Shown: positions 46,025-59,203 of the stretch, one piece after another
Position numbering within the stretch: the stretch's first letter is position 1
Layout: each line of letters starts with the position of its first letter
DNA from: Cryptomeria japonica
Lineage: Eukaryota; Streptophyta; Pinopsida; Cupressales; Cupressaceae
Direction of reading: 5' to 3'
DNA: 64,000 nucleotides
Assembly (NCBI RefSeq): GCF_030272615.1
Contig: NC_081411.1
Span: 157,124,471-157,188,470, forward strand
Program-made: the position numbers and the translations under genes
The notes under the pieces: generated by a model
Seen by the model: only the letters and a program-made list of their open reading frames with translations
What the model was told of the DNA's origin: nothing
Databases searched by the model: none

Positions 46025-48763
46025 TTTGCTTGCAAGCTGTTGTTGAAGTTGTGTGAAAATAATGATGAGTTTTTGATGAAATGAAAGGTTGATGGTTGGT
46101 GAATTGTGTTGCATGTGGATCTCTAGCACTTTTAAGGTGGATGTAACCAAAATTCCTTCTTTGAATTGCTTGTTTGTTTGATAAGTTTTGATGTGATATG
46201 GTGTAGAGAAATCTGAGATGTGTTACAGATTTAACTACCTAGTAATGAGAGGATTCACTCATGAACTAGTTTTAACCTGCGTAGATGTGTCTCTTAGGAT
46301 GAGCTTATCCTAGATGTAGAAACAATCTAAAAAGTGATGTGATGCGTTTGATTCAAGCAATATCTAAAAAGAGAACTTGGAGCAAGAACCTCTTAATGTT
46401 TTGAGAGTTGGAATGGATTGATGATGAAGTGATGATGTATGAGTGAGATAATGGATGAAATGTTTTCAACTTCAATAAAAACTTTGTGTTACAAATGGGA
46501 CAAACTCTACCTCTTCCCTTTCGGGTGTTGGTGGTATTTCTCGAGCTGTGTTGTATGTGATACAGACGTTTGGGAAGAAGTTGGGATTAATCTTTCCTCC
46601 TTGGTTTTTTGTGATAACTTAGAGCTCTATATTGCATAAAAGCTCTGCGGTTCAATGATTCGGAATCAAATTCGTTTGTTTTTCCTTGAAGGTAGAGACG
46701 CATGTGACGCAGGAAAACTCTATGGGAGACAAAGATTTGTCTATTGATATAGAAGAATTTCCTTCGTTTGATCAAAGCCTTTGAGCTTAATTGTCTTCTT
46801 TTCAAGTTGATATTTTGATGACGCTTCTTCTTTCGCAAGATGTGAAGAATGGTCATAAAAATTTGACTTTTTGTTGTTTGTACCTTGTTTTTGATGTTTT
46901 TGGTTGTTTTGACTGATGTTTGGTTGGATGAATACTTTGTTTTTGGGAAGTGATTTTCTGATTTTTCTTTGACAAGAAAACAAAGCAAGCACACAAACAC
47001 AAGAATGTTGCCTAAAAGGCACAAATGAGTATGGGTCTAGATCAACCCAATCTTTGGACTTGTATATGACCCTTCCTTTAGATGTATTTTAAGGTGTATT
47101 TCCAAAGCCTGAAGTCGGCTCAATTTGTACTTGGTCTTTAAAACGAACACACTTCAAACACTTTTTATCCCTAAGGTCAAATGGCCAGTTGTGATAAATT
47201 TAGCCCACATCTTGATATTTCTTCGAGTTTGGTACTACATACCTTATGAATCCCACCTTGGCAGGTAAGGATGTGATATACTAAGTCTTGCACGAGCATA
47301 ACAAATAGATGATCCCTATGATGGGGGAGTCACCACTTTTATCAAGCCACAAGTGACTTTTCAAAAAGCTATGTTTCTACTCAAGGAAATATGTATGGTG
47401 AGTATCTTGGGAGCAAAACCATCTATGCTCTTGCACTAAATTATATCACAAATATCCTCAATCAATAGAATGAGTGGGCTACTACTAAAAGGCATTTAGT
47501 CATGTTCGATGTTTTTGGACATAAGTTCATTCTGCAATGACTCACTTAAGAGCCTTGTAACTGGTGGTGGGGCCCATTTGTCCTTTCGGCCAGTTACACT
47601 ATAGGAATAGCTATACCCAAGGCTACAACTTTCGCTCTCACCTGATTTCTATAGCAGCTCGAAGGATTTACCGCTCGAGGTCGTTCCCAAGAGTATCGAT
47701 CCCTTGGCAAGCCTCTCTTAAAAAGATAAAATTTTGAGTGTTACTAACACTTTTCTCTTGCACCTAGGACCACGAAAGCCAAGGGAGAGGATAGTGTGTG
47801 TTAGAGGTAGGACCACTCGACTGATTTTTGTGCACAAGCGTGCCAAACACGAAAGACACTTGTTTTTTTTTAATCCACCATTGCAATGTGATCTAACTAT
47901 TTGGAGATGTTGCTCCAACAATCATGGTGTTCTTTTTAATTTTCAAAGGCAATTGTTTGAGTAAACTAGAATTTGAAAATCCTGGTCAACTTAATGAAAA
48001 ACACGTTTGCATGAAGTAAAATTGCTTTAAAAATGAGACAAGTTGATTGTGAATTTTATTTGCACCAAAAATGGAAGTGTGGATTGTGAGTTTTATCTTG
48101 ATGCAAGAAATAAAATTTGCCTTGTTGATTTTAAGCACCAAAACGAAGTTTGTTTCCTAACTTGCAAAAAAATAAAGTTGTTTTTGTATAAGTTTGTGGT
48201 TCTTTTTACCTTGGAACAATGAAATTCTTTTTAAGAGCCCCAAACAAATGTGTGATTCTTTTGTTTAAAAGCCCAAATTTGAAATGTGAAGTTAATTTTA
48301 AACCAAAATAAAAAGTGAATTCATTTTTAAAACCAACTTCAAAAACAAGTTAGTAAAAAATATAAATCTACTTTTTAATCTAATTTAAATCTGCACAAAA
48401 GAGAAAAATAATTAGTAAAATCCGCCTATTTGGTGGGCTTCTACAAGCCTAATTTTTATTTTTATTTTTTGGTTTTTTTTTTTTTTGGTTACAAGGTGAT
48501 TTGTACAATGTTTTGTTACAATAGCGCTAGTCTGCGTTTGAACAGAGGCACTATTTAACACAAACGCACTAAAAGAAAGGGAAAGACAGAGAAGGCAAAA
48601 GCACTGAAACAGGGTGAATAGCGCCAAAATAATGTCAAACGCACCAAAACAGTGTCAAAAGCGCAACCTGTGTGACATTTTCAACATTCAAACATGTTAT
48701 TGGTTAAAAAAAAAAAAAAAAGTTGATCTTTTTGGTGTTTGGATTCACATTGGGTTCACCAAA
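46025..48763 (-). other. Element E 5' leader
   Basis: 2.7 kb between the primer site and gag in sense direction. The minus strand right after the LTR reads TTTGGTGAACCCAATGTG; TGGTGAACCC is in the primer-site position but I cannot name the tRNA. Imperfect ~21-bp tandem units with GCGC/TGCG...TTTGACA lie at about 48595-48665, a plausible packaging or structural region. A poly-T tract is at 48474-48486 and poly-A at 48706-48721. No protein is recognised. Confidence 0.55.
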
Positions 48764-50602
48764 TGATGCTCTGCAAAAAGGATTAGAAAATTTGTTTGAT
48801 GGCAACACACACAAGAGCACAAGAAACAAACGTTAGTGTTAGCAACAAAAGATTATCCTAAACAGGCATATCAAGAGAGATATTAAGCATGAAATAGAAA
48901 GCAGATAAACATAGAATAAAATAGCTAATCAAGATGCTCATAGTTGCTACTCCCTTGTTCCTCTCCTCTCCAAGTCCCAAATGAGTGTAGCTCTCAGCTT
49001 TTAGCACTAGCCATGGAAGCCATATGGAGATTCAAGATGGTTGAATATGATAAGCAAATGCTATGCAAGTGTAGATAGTGATGCTATGAGAAAGCTCTAT
49101 GCTAATGCCAGTATAACAACAATACTCTAATGCTTTTTTTTTTTGCTTGAGGAGAAGGGTTCTATTTATAGAAGAAATGGGGAAATGAAGGGTTAAGATT
49201 GAATGGTTTAATCAAGGGCCAAGTTTGAAAGTTGGGGATCCATGTGCACAATTGGCACCAATAAAATGGTGACAAGTGTCAACATAGGATTGGGTTGAGA
49301 GAAGAGGTTGGAGGCATTAAAGGCTTGAGAAGACCTCATGGTTATCTAGAGGCTAAGGGTCAAGTCCAAATTAAGATTACCCAATGGATTAAGAGTTAAT
49401 CCAAGGATAAACCTTTGTGCAAATGTTTAAGAGATAATCATGGTCAAAGCATTAATGGCCTGATGAGACCTTTGGGTTTGGTAGAGGTTGAGTCAAAACA
49501 AATGTTTTAACCATGTGGGAGGGTTTGAGGTAACCATTAATGGTTATTGGAGACTTTGGGGATTAAGTGGTTGAAGGTTGAAAGCCTTCAATGGTTATCA
49601 AAGACTTTGAGCCATTTAGTGGTTGAAGGTTGAAAGCCTTCAATGGTTATCAAAGACTTTGAGGGTTTGAGAAGTGACTTCTCTTTTGCTTAGGAATGTG
49701 ACAAAGTTTAGAGAAGGGGTTAGGTTATTTAGAAGTGATTAGAAAATTCTAGAAGGGGTTTAGGAATGCAAGTGGATTTTGTAGGAAAATGCAACTGGGA
49801 GAAATTTTGGTATTTTCAATTAAAATAAAATCATTTATTTCAATAAATGGTGTAATGTGCTTTTGGATAAATATTCAAATAAATATTAATTTATTTAAAT
49901 GAGAAAAAGGAAGATAAAGCATTAAAATGCTTGAAGACTTTGAGGGAAACCATTAAAGGCTTGAAGACTTTAAGAAAAACCATTAAAGTCTTAAGAAGAC
50001 TATAGAAGGAAGCCATTAAGTTTGAAGACTTTAAGGGAAACCATTAAAGGCTTAAGAAGACTATAGAAGGAAGCCATCAAGTTTGAATACTTTAAGGGAA
50101 ACCATTAAAGGTTTCAAGTGGGTGAGGATAAATAGGATTTTAAATAAATAATTTATTTAAAATAGTTGTGCAACTTGCTTTTGTAGGAAAATACAAGTGG
50201 GTGGAGGATAAAGGTGATTTAAATAAATCATTTATTTAAAATAATTGTGCAACTTGCATTTGTAGGAAAATACAAGTGGGTAGAGGATAAAGGTGATTTA
50301 AATAAATGTTAATTTATTTAAATGTGAGAGGTGGGATTTTGGGGGATTTAAATAAATATTAATTTATTTAAATGTGAGAGAAGATTTAATTAAACAAATA
50401 TGATTTATTTATTTAATTAATGGTCTAAATTTGGTTAAGTGAATTAAATCAAATATATTGAATAATTTATTTAATTAATAGGAGAAGAGGGTTAAGATGA
50501 ATTAATTAAATATTAATTTAATTAATTCATTAATTGATGGTTAAATAATCAAATAAATACTAAGTATTCATTTCATTAAGTGGACAGATTTATGTGACTA
50601 CA
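48764..50602 (-). repeat. Element E 5' LTR (right copy)
   Basis: Same length and repeat content as 34483-36321. The sense TATA box TATAAATA is at 49170-49163, so the R-U5 part is about 380 bp. It is followed on the right by the TSD CATAT inside the remaining microsatellite. Confidence 0.95.
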
Positions 50603-50631
50603 CATATACATACATATACACATACATACAA
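50603..50631. repeat. Microsatellite, right remnant
   Basis: CATATACATACATATACACA and a few more units, continuing the array at 34359-34482 after element E. Element F's LTR starts at 50632. Confidence 0.85.
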
Positions 50632-52402
50632 TGGTGCAGGAACACCTAGTTGAGTCAAAAATCCATTTTTTGGTATTTTATGCTTTTATGTTTTTAAAGT
50701 CCTGTGCTAGGTTGTTTTTGTTGTTTTAGATTGTTTTGAGTCATTTGTAGTGGTTTTGATCTCATTTTGGGCTTGAGAGATCAACTTTTGCATTTCCGGC
50801 TTTGAGTTGACAATTTTTGGCCAAAATGTGAAAATGCCCAAAAAGGTCTCCTAATGGCTTCAAGAGAATTGAAACATGTTTGTTTAGTGTTTTTAATAAT
50901 GTCTAAGTGGTTTAGACAAGTTCTTGAGGTTAGGTTGTGAAAAAAGCATCTTGGAGCAAGAAAAGTTGTCATTAGGCTTAATAAAGTTGTCAAAATTGTC
51001 ATTTTCTTGAAAAATGTAATTTTTGAAGCCTCTTGTCTATACAAGGGCATGGAAACCAACTTGAAAAAATATATAAGGGCTCCCTTTGCCTTGGAAATGG
51101 CTGGTTATTGTACTTACAAGTGGAACTTAATAGAAATCAAGTGTTTTTTTGGTTTTTATGATTGTTTTTCTTCCATTTTGAGGGGCAGTCCATACTGTAG
51201 CTGTACAATCCATATTGTACCTTCTTGGAAGTTGGGATGTTGATTTAACAAATCTTCATATATAATTAGTTCATTGTTTTTTCATTTGTAAGGTGTTTGT
51301 ACAAAAATAATTGGAAACTAGGTATCTGCTGCCCTGCCAAGGGTTTGGGGTTGTAAAATGTGTCAACTTGGTTGATCCAGGTCTGTGATCCCTCCAATGG
51401 ATTCTGAAAGGTTGATCCTTGTGTATATATTGTACAATACTTTCCTTTTGTGTCAGAAGAATGGTTTGAAGATGCATTTGGGTGTGAACTAGGCAAGTTG
51501 GAGCAACTAGGCATTGTCATCCAAAAGCAATTTGGAATGAACAAATCAGTGAGGTAGTGAAATGGAAGTATGGACAAAGAGTTTATCATCACCTTGGTTT
51601 GTTGGCTTAAGCTTGTTTTGTTAAACATTTCTATTTTTGTAAGCAAACAGTGTGCTCACTGTTTTTGTAAAAGATAATTTGTACATGCTTGTTGGGATGC
51701 TTCTAAAAGCATTAACCATGGCTTGTATCTTGAAGGCAATGTAATAGGAGAAGTGAAAAATGTCTAAAGACCTCACAGAGGCACTTCCATTTCCAAAACT
51801 CTTCATACTTTCAGGGTCCAAATTGCAAATGCTACTGACTGGTAAAAGGCAGAGAAAAGGGGCAGTGTTAGTGACAGTTTGTTGTTTTACCACTTGCTTG
51901 CCAAGTGTTTGACATATTTGTTGCAGGGAAAAGGTAGGGGAAGATTATTAAAGATGTGGTGGAGGCTTGAAGAGGGGACTTGGAGTGTCCTTCAAACATT
52001 ATTTTCTCCAAACCCTACAAAACCCTCAAATTATGTCATAAAAGATGGACAGACTTAAAACCACTCTAACAATGGGTTAAACCTCAAAAATCCTTGAGCT
52101 TACATCCCTAAAACATCATCCCAAACTTTCTTTGTGGTTAAAATGGCCATTGTTGACCAATGGGAGCAAAAAAGGGCCAATTAGGCCTCCACGAGCTAGT
52201 AGCCCTACTGCATAACACACAACTTTGATAGTTTTTGCAAATTTCATGTACCTGGTAGAAGATGAAACTTGGTGACTCATGAAATGTGATGAAAACATTC
52301 CAAGCAATCCACCAATTATATTTTGGGACTCATAGATGGTGTGCAGCCTCATTTGGGGTAGTTGAACCTTGTTAAGGAATTTGAGTAAGTTAAGGGCATT
52401 TG
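50632..52402 (+). repeat. Element F 5' LTR, first part
   Basis: U3 is unlike the LARD's. From about 51333 (CTGCCCTGCCAAGGGTTTG) onward the two run parallel on opposite strands, including TGATCCAGGTCTGTGATCCC, GCCAAGTGTTTGACATA and AAAGGTAGGGGAAG. Interrupted at 52403 by element C. Confidence 0.85.
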
Positions 52403-53593
52403 TGTTAGGCCTAATATGGAAAGCTAATGTACTAAGAGGGGAGGGGTGAATCAGTACTTCAAATCCTTTTAACAACAATATCTTTACTGTTATGCATAAA
52501 CCAAAACCTGCTGCAACATAACATAAAGTTAAAACAAATAAATAACAATCATACAGGATTCACTCCATAACACATATATTTTGGTTACGCAAAAACTCTT
52601 GGTTAGAGAGAAAAAATGTGGTGGGGATGGCACCCACAACTTCACTACTGCAATAATAAAGAGTGCTCGGTTAGAGCTACATGTTTAGCTATTTCTGATA
52701 GCTTACCCTGTTAGGAGTATAAAGATATGTTAGATCTAGCCTGCTAAAGGATTTTACAACACTTTAACTAAATGTTGTACTTGGTTAGAGGCTTTACAAT
52801 TTATAGACTTGGTTAGAGTCTTTTACCCTGTTAAAGGTTTCTCTTACAACTTCAAAATATTTCAATAAAATCTTTACAAATATCTGTAACTTTACATCTA
52901 GAATGTTATAGCAGATTCTATGTGCTCAAAATAAGATAACCTTTCTTATAGAATACCTCGGTAACCCATAAAGTAACTCGGTAAACCCTTTTGTTTACTT
53001 TGTTCTTTGACTGTTCTCTGAAATCCTTCTCGGTGACCTTTGTGTCTCTGTAATAGTCATAACACTTAGTGCTTTTTCATGTATCACACATGTCTTGCTT
53101 CATACACCTCTGTATATTTTTTTCTTTCATATTTTTAGCATTAATCCATGCTATATAAATAGATCTCTTATGTCGGTGATCTGATTCATTGCTTCGATCT
53201 TATAGACAAGATTTATCGAATGAATAACTATACAAAATATTTCATTGGATAAATGACCTTGAAATCATACACAATCTTTAAGTGCAATTTCCAATGTGAT
53301 AACGGTTCTATGTTCCTTGATCATGTAACACGTTTTCATATGTGTGTCCAGGTTTAATGAATCTGGTAACACGTTTCACTCGGTGTATATCAACTCAGTG
53401 TATCATTATTTCTGCTCGGTAGACATGGAATGATACTCGGTAGATAGCTCGGTGCAACTAGGCTCTGTGAATACTTTCTTCTTTAATTGACTGTTCTTTT
53501 CATACCGACTGAATATTTCTATAGTATTAACCAACTAGAGTATATAGAATGACTTTGGATGTAAAACTAATAACAACTTGATAAGTAGTAACA
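52403..53593 (-). repeat. Element C 3' LTR (left copy)
   Basis: Starts TGTTAGGCC and ends AGTAGTAACA on the + strand. The U5 C-loop stem is at 52429-52457, sense arms GTACTGA and TTAGTAC. A purine tract (sense AAAAGGGGAGAT) adjoins at 53594. Confidence 0.93.
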
Positions 53594-53947
53594 ATCTCCC
53601 CTTTTGACATTAGTTGAGATGTTTAACAAAACTACTTTCAAAGTCATAACTCAAAAATCTATATACTTACAAAATTTGACTAAACAAATAGTCTATACAT
53701 TAGTCAATGAAATAGTATATTCAGATATACTCCCCTTATCAATATACTGTACAAAATTTTGATTTTGCATGCTCGGTGATCAATGTTCTATGATAACTGC
53801 TCGGTTCATGGCTCTGTCAAAATTGACTTTGTATTTGAGTACTCTGTTTTGCTTAGTATATACTCCCCCTATATACTACACTCCTTTTGTTTGATACTTT
53901 GATGCTTTGATACTATATCACTCCCCCTTTTTGACAAACATCAAAAT
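53594..53947 (-). promoter_or_regulatory. Element C repeated polypurine tracts
   Basis: Sense-strand purine tracts of GGGGAGAT or GGGGGAGTAT type at about 53594-53608, 53731, 53863 and 53922, as in element B. No open frame. Confidence 0.65.
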
Positions 53948-56900
53948 TTAGTTACCATTTGGTGGTGGCAATTGGTCAAAAATGGATTTATACTTTGTCC
54001 TTGCGTCGGTGAGAGCGGCAGAGAGGGCATCCTTAACACTGTCCATGAGTGAATTATGAGCTGTAATGTCAGCTAACAGTGAAATGAGTCCATCTAATGT
54101 GCTTCCCTCTTGTTGAGTGGATAGGGATGTAGCCTTGTTAATCTATTCTTGGATGGAGGAAAGATGAGGAAGGAATAATGTCTATAGTGTCATTATGTCC
54201 ATCCTTATCTTGTGTTCTTAATTCCTTAGTTCCAATTGTTGAGCCATGAGCTGTTGTAGCTTGATATAAAAATTCTGAATGAAATTACGCTCAGTGGTCA
54301 ATTTATTAGAGAGATCGGTGATCTCTTTCTCAATCACTTCAGTTTTATTCTTGATATCTTTAATAAATAAAGAGAATGTACAGAGTTTCTAAAATAAATA
54401 AAGAATGTGTTTGAGTTGAGGGGTCAACTCAGTAATAAATTTGACAAGTTCAACTTTGCCAATGGCAATAGCTTTCTGTACTTCTTCAATCATTTTTGTA
54501 GTGAGCTCCTTGTCCTTTAATTGCTCAAATATTCTGATGCATCTACTCTAGATGTCTCTATCTTGGTTAGGAGTTCATCCAGTTGTATATGGATGGTTGC
54601 ATCTGTTGTCACTGTAGCTTTAGGTAGCATGTCGGTTATGAGTGCTTTCACCTTCTGAAGTACTTTATTTTTCTTTTGAATAGCCATTTGCTTCTCTTGT
54701 TCTGCTTTGGCTTTGCATAGTTTACCGAAATCAATGAGTGCTTGCCCCTTTAATTTGGATATATCAACATTGGGCAACACTATTGGTTTTGACAAATCTA
54801 CTTTGAAACTATTCTTTTTCATCTTCTTTTCTTTACCTTTCATCGATTAAACTAAGACAATGGCTTGTGAGGCTTGATGACCCTCGGTAGGTTGCTCGGT
54901 AGAGGCAACACTTTGGTTGGTTTCTTTAGCCTCTGTAGTGTCCTTTGGTGTCTCGGTTGCAACATTTTTAGTGCTAGAAGGTCCTTGTGAGGTCTATTCT
55001 TGAGAAGTACCTTCTCTTGCTATAGACTTGTGACCTTTGGTGCCTTGTTCCATATCCTAAGTGGCCTCGGTTGAGATAGGTTGATTGACTAGAGGATAGG
55101 GCTGAACTTGTTCCAAAATAGAATCACTGGATACAAGTTGGGCATAAGCATTCCCTTCTATCATTTCATGTTTAGGTGCCTCTGTGTCCATGATATCTTC
55201 ATCTACTTGTATGGTGTTAGCAGGGTCTTGCTCGGTGACATCAGGATCTTGTTCGGTGACATCAACTATTTCAACTATAGCTTGCTCACTAGCATCCTTG
55301 ATTCTAAAGATTTCCTGCCATTTTTCCTTGGTCTCTTTCTCTACTTCCAAATAAAGTCCATTCATCAATTTTAAAGCTTTTTGCTTGATTAGGAAGTTTT
55401 TTTGGTAGTTTGTCAGATTTTCTTTGATTTCATCTACTGACATGTCTGGAAAGAGATGTACCAGACTTCTTTCTCTAATCTTTTTTTCCGATTCCATTGC
55501 ATATTTCCACCTGTTATCCATATACACATACAATTATTTTGGAAGAGAATTAGATACTTCCAATGGGACCAATCAAAATTTCAGAAGTGTGCAGATGACA
55601 GCTTCTTCTATTTGTCTCTTTTTGGCATCATTTCTGGATTCATACTTAACATATATGAATGATCCAAACCCACCATATTGCTTCAGATTAGCACAAAAAA
55701 TTTCAACACTATGTACATTTACCTTCTTGCTCTTGACAATCTAAAATTTGCTTGCATCTTCAGATTCGGTGTCACTAGACTCTTTTGCCAAAATGAGTCT
55801 CTGAGTAGATTTCTTGTAAGTTTTTGTTACCTTGGGTGTGGCAACACTCTTTGTTTTCTTACTCGGTGATGCTGCAGATGCTCATGTGTTAGGTTGCTTT
55901 GCTGGAGGAGTCAGTGAGGCCTTTGATGTATCTTGTTTCTTTCTTTTTAGCACTTTTCCCTTAGGAAATTCGGTGCTCAGTTTTATAGCTACCTCTTGGG
56001 CTTCAGATTCCTCTTCGGTAATGGCTATAGTGCCTTTGGCAGGTGTGGAGGAAGAATCTTCTCCAAATTTCTCCGTTAAAGCCTTTATCATCTTTGTTGC
56101 CTTCCTTGTAGCTTTGGGTACTACAATGCTCATTTTTAGTTTTTCCTTCACTTCTTCATGTGTTCCATACCTCAGCTTGGTAGCATGCCTTGGTAATGTA
56201 AGAAATGCATCAATTTGCTGTTGTGTGATGTCAAAATCAATCTCGTAACCCATAGGTGGCAAAGATTGAGTTCTTGGTTCCACAACATTCACATAATAGT
56301 AATCAATGTCCACTTCAAAACATGTCATCTTTGTATTTCTCCACTAGCTTGGATGGAATCCGGTACCTATTATGCATCCTTTCCTGAAACTTACTGAAAT
56401 AATCATCCATAATATCATTAAAATTATCACCTAGCTTCTTGATGAAGTCATTGATCTGATGGGTGATTGGTCGGTGTAACTCCCAAATAACTTTACCGAC
56501 TAATGGAAAGAATTTTTCAAAATAGAAAAACATGCATATTAACAGTGATCCAAACTTTAGTGTATTGGCCGAATTGTTCTTCTTTGGCTTCCTTATGGTG
56601 TTCATATTCTCAAACAGGTTTTTTAGCAGCACCTCACATAAATCAATTTTCATGCCTTTCTTCACAATTTTATATGCTAAGTCTACTGCTGCATAGGGTA
56701 CACTATTTTCCCTTGCTGATTGGAAGAAATAGTAACCTATTACTCTAATGGCAAATTTTAGTTCTATATTAGTGACATTGTTCCATTTCAGTCCTCTGCA
56801 ATCTGATTCTAATCCGGTTAAACTAATCAATTCCTTCTGTGATATCATTTTCTAAACTTGGGCATGATCATAAATAGGGTAACCAGTGATCAAATGAATG

Positions 56901-57291
56901 ATCTCCTTGGTGATCTCAAATGGTTTCTCTTCTAGCACATAAAGTCATCATGAACTCTGCTCAGAATAAACTTGACCCACTGGGGTTTGAATACACAGGG
57001 ATAAGTTAGGGCTTCAGTCAATCCCTTGATCTTAATGTGCTCATACTTGCTATCCATTTTACCATCGGTGCACAATTCATCATATGTGTCTTTGATTTCA
57101 ACGTGACCTAGTTCTTCAACTCGACATTTGGTGAAGAATCTCACATCCTCGACTAATAAAACTCTATCGGGGATGAGTGAAAATGCAGTTTTTTCATTTG
57201 GTTCAGATGCAATTTTGGGAGTTAAAGAGTATTTCAGTGAGGGATTTTCGATGTTCTCAATAATAACGGGATTCTGGATCTTAGGTGCCAT
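53948..57291 (-). pseudogene. Element C ORF2: large protein of unknown function
   Basis: Homologue of the element B ORF2, from MAPKIQNP (ATG at 57291) to a TAA at 53948 after QLPPPNGN. The N-terminal block (FKPQWVKFILSRVHDDFM, DLCEVLLKNLFENMN, HNRYRIPSKLVEKY) and the helical C-terminus are conserved. A base loss near 56936 shifts the frame just after DDFM; others fall near 56330, 55880-55560 and 54520. A TAG at 54143 coincides with the TAG at 28040 in element B, while other B stops are sense codons here. Function is unknown; see element B for the domain comparison. Confidence 0.75.
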
Positions 57292-57844
57292 TGCAGATTT
57301 CAGATAAGAATTAACAAAGGATCCTTAGGGTTTGATGATTTTCAAATGACAGATGCTTCACACTTAGCAGATAATAACAACTTGATATGATCTATAAACC
57401 AGCTTAACAATGCATTGAGATTGATGTAAATACCTTGAATTTTTCTTTGGAGGTGGTTTGATCACCTTTGATTTGCTTTGCTCTGCTTTCTTGAAAACTT
57501 GGTGAGTGAAAAATGACCGCATAAATGCTTTAAGTACACAATATACCTTATCGGGCTCCGTGCAAGTTAGGTTAAAAACATTAAATGCACTCGGTTCCAC
57601 TAAATTTTCTTTCCTTTTTTGCGCTTTAACCGAGTAACCAGACTTCCTTCATTTACTGACTTGACAGGCTTCCTGTATTCACCGACTTGACAGTCTTCCT
57701 GTATAGTGCTCCAAAAGACTTTGATAGAATTTCAAACTTACGAATACATCTTAGCTATGCAGATTTTGAATTAAGTACATAACAAAATAGGAACTATTAA
57801 GATTTGACCTTTGAGAGAATGCAGTCCCTTCATACCTTTACCGA
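57292..57844 (-). other. Linker between ORF1 and ORF2 of element C
   Basis: Aligns in part with 24329-24854 of element B (for example the TCACCGACTTGACAG repeat at about 57652 and 57681), but has no shared open frame, which supports an untranslated linker. Confidence 0.5.
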
Positions 57845-59141
57845 TTAATTTGGAATAGGTGCACCTAACTCGGTAGGTAAGGTGCTTTCTTCATTTGACA
57901 CAATTTCCTTCTTTTTCCAAATCATCTGTAATTTTTCTTTTATTTCCTCAGTGTCTCCTCTAGGTTGATCTCTACAATCTCTAGCCAAGTGTCCAACTTT
58001 GTGACAATGACAACATGTCATACCAAGATTTCTCCATGATCTTCGGTTGTTCATTCCAAACCTTATAAAGCATTTGGCACTTGTATGTCCATATCTTCCA
58101 CAACATTCACACCATATCCTTGTATTGTAATCCCATGGTACTGCAGAATATTGTTGGTAAGGATCTGTGTGAGTTCGGTAACCTCCAGTATTTGCTCGGT
58201 GTGCAAACCATATGTAGTTCTTTTATTTAAGCCAAAACTTCTCGGTACTATGTCCATATCTATTGCAGTTTTTACAAAATCCTTTGAATTTTGCCTTCTG
58301 ATAATTGTTAACAGACTTTGTGCTACATTGGTTAAATGTGTAACCATATTTATTGCAATTATAACAATAACCATTAGACTTAGTGACATTCGGTTGCTTA
58401 CCTTTTCTGATTTGGCACATGTTAGCAGTATGACCTTGATTTCCACAATAGTTGCAAATAGGCTTCCTTATTTTGATGTGCTTCTTGTTTCCAGCTTGCT
58501 TTGATGATTCTCCTCTCTTGGTTGTATGAATTCCCTTCTCAGTAGAGTCTTTTCCTTTGTAACTATGTCCTGCTTCTTTGTTGGGTCTTCTTGTGTTTAA
58601 CTACTCATCCAACATCTTTGATGCTTCATATATCTTCTTTAGTGTTTCCTTGGATTTCTTTTCTATTTCAAGTTTCAATGCTTTATTCTCATCATCTTTC
58701 AGATTTGCTTCATGATGTGTATAATGTAATTGATCTGACAGATTTTTTTGAATCCCAGTCAACCTTATGATTTCATCATTCTTTTTCTGTTTCTAGATCT
58801 CTTACTTTATCCTCAGTTGTCCTCAATGCATCAAGATTCTCAGTCATCTCTGTACTGAAATGTTCATGACTTCTTTTCATTGCTTTTAGCTGATCAGCCA
58901 GTGCTTTGTTTTTTTCTTTCAATACTCCAATCATTTCTTCAGTCTCTTTAGATATACTATTCTCAAATGAAGTCTCAATTTGTTCCACTAACTCTTGAGA
59001 GTCCTACAAATCATTAGATATTCTTCTTCTCACTTTCAATGATTTTTGTATTTTTTTTTGCATGTCTGCAATCACTTGATTAGCATGATCCAACTCTTCT
59101 TACAGATACACAATTCCCCAAGATTGTTTATAAGCTTCCAT
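57845..59141 (-). pseudogene. Element C ORF1: coiled-coil, zinc-knuckle gag-like protein
   Basis: ATG at 59141 (MEAYKQSWGIVYL, then a stop). Coiled coil at 58988-58776 (GVLKEKNKALADQLKAMKR). The first knuckle is intact, CNYCGNQGHTANMC (about 58461-58420), unlike in element B. The second has lost its His (CYNCNKYGYTFNQC), the third its last Cys (CKNCNRYGHSTEKF). The fourth, CECCGRYGHTSAKC, and fifth, CCHCHKVGHLARDC, are intact. Several stops and shifts break it. Between B and C every one of the five knuckles is intact in at least one copy. Confidence 0.82.
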
Positions 59142-59189
59142 TGATAAGATCTTTCTCCTTAGGTTTTTAAACCTTTTTCCAAGATTCAA

Positions 59190-59203
59190 GCTCTGATACC
59201 AAT
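59190..59203 (-). other. Primer-binding site, element C
   Basis: The sense strand reads ATTGGTATCAGAGC, directly after the LTR end ...CTAACA; perfect initiator-Met match. Confidence 0.9.

Larger units (their letters stand above)
34483..50602 (-). mobile_element. Element E: Ty3/Gypsy, Tat-like retrotransposon (16.1 kb)
   Basis: Two LTRs of 1,839 bp each (34483-36321, 48764-50602), with TG...CA ends and TSD CATAT at 34478-34482 and 50603-50607. About 20 differences between the LTRs by eye (~1%) make it the youngest complete insertion here. One minus-strand frame, 46024-38735, encodes gag, protease, a G-patch-like segment, RT, two RNase H domains and integrase. The paired RNase H domains are the mark of the Tat lineage. 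No chromodomain is seen. Long untranslated zones (2.7 kb in front of gag, 2.4 kb behind pol) complete it. Confidence 0.95.

Noticed and set aside
46587-47024. 145-codon minus-strand frame in the element E leader as an extra ORF before gag
   Set aside because: Low-complexity Lys/Asn/Phe content, no motif and no homologue in the window; probably chance.
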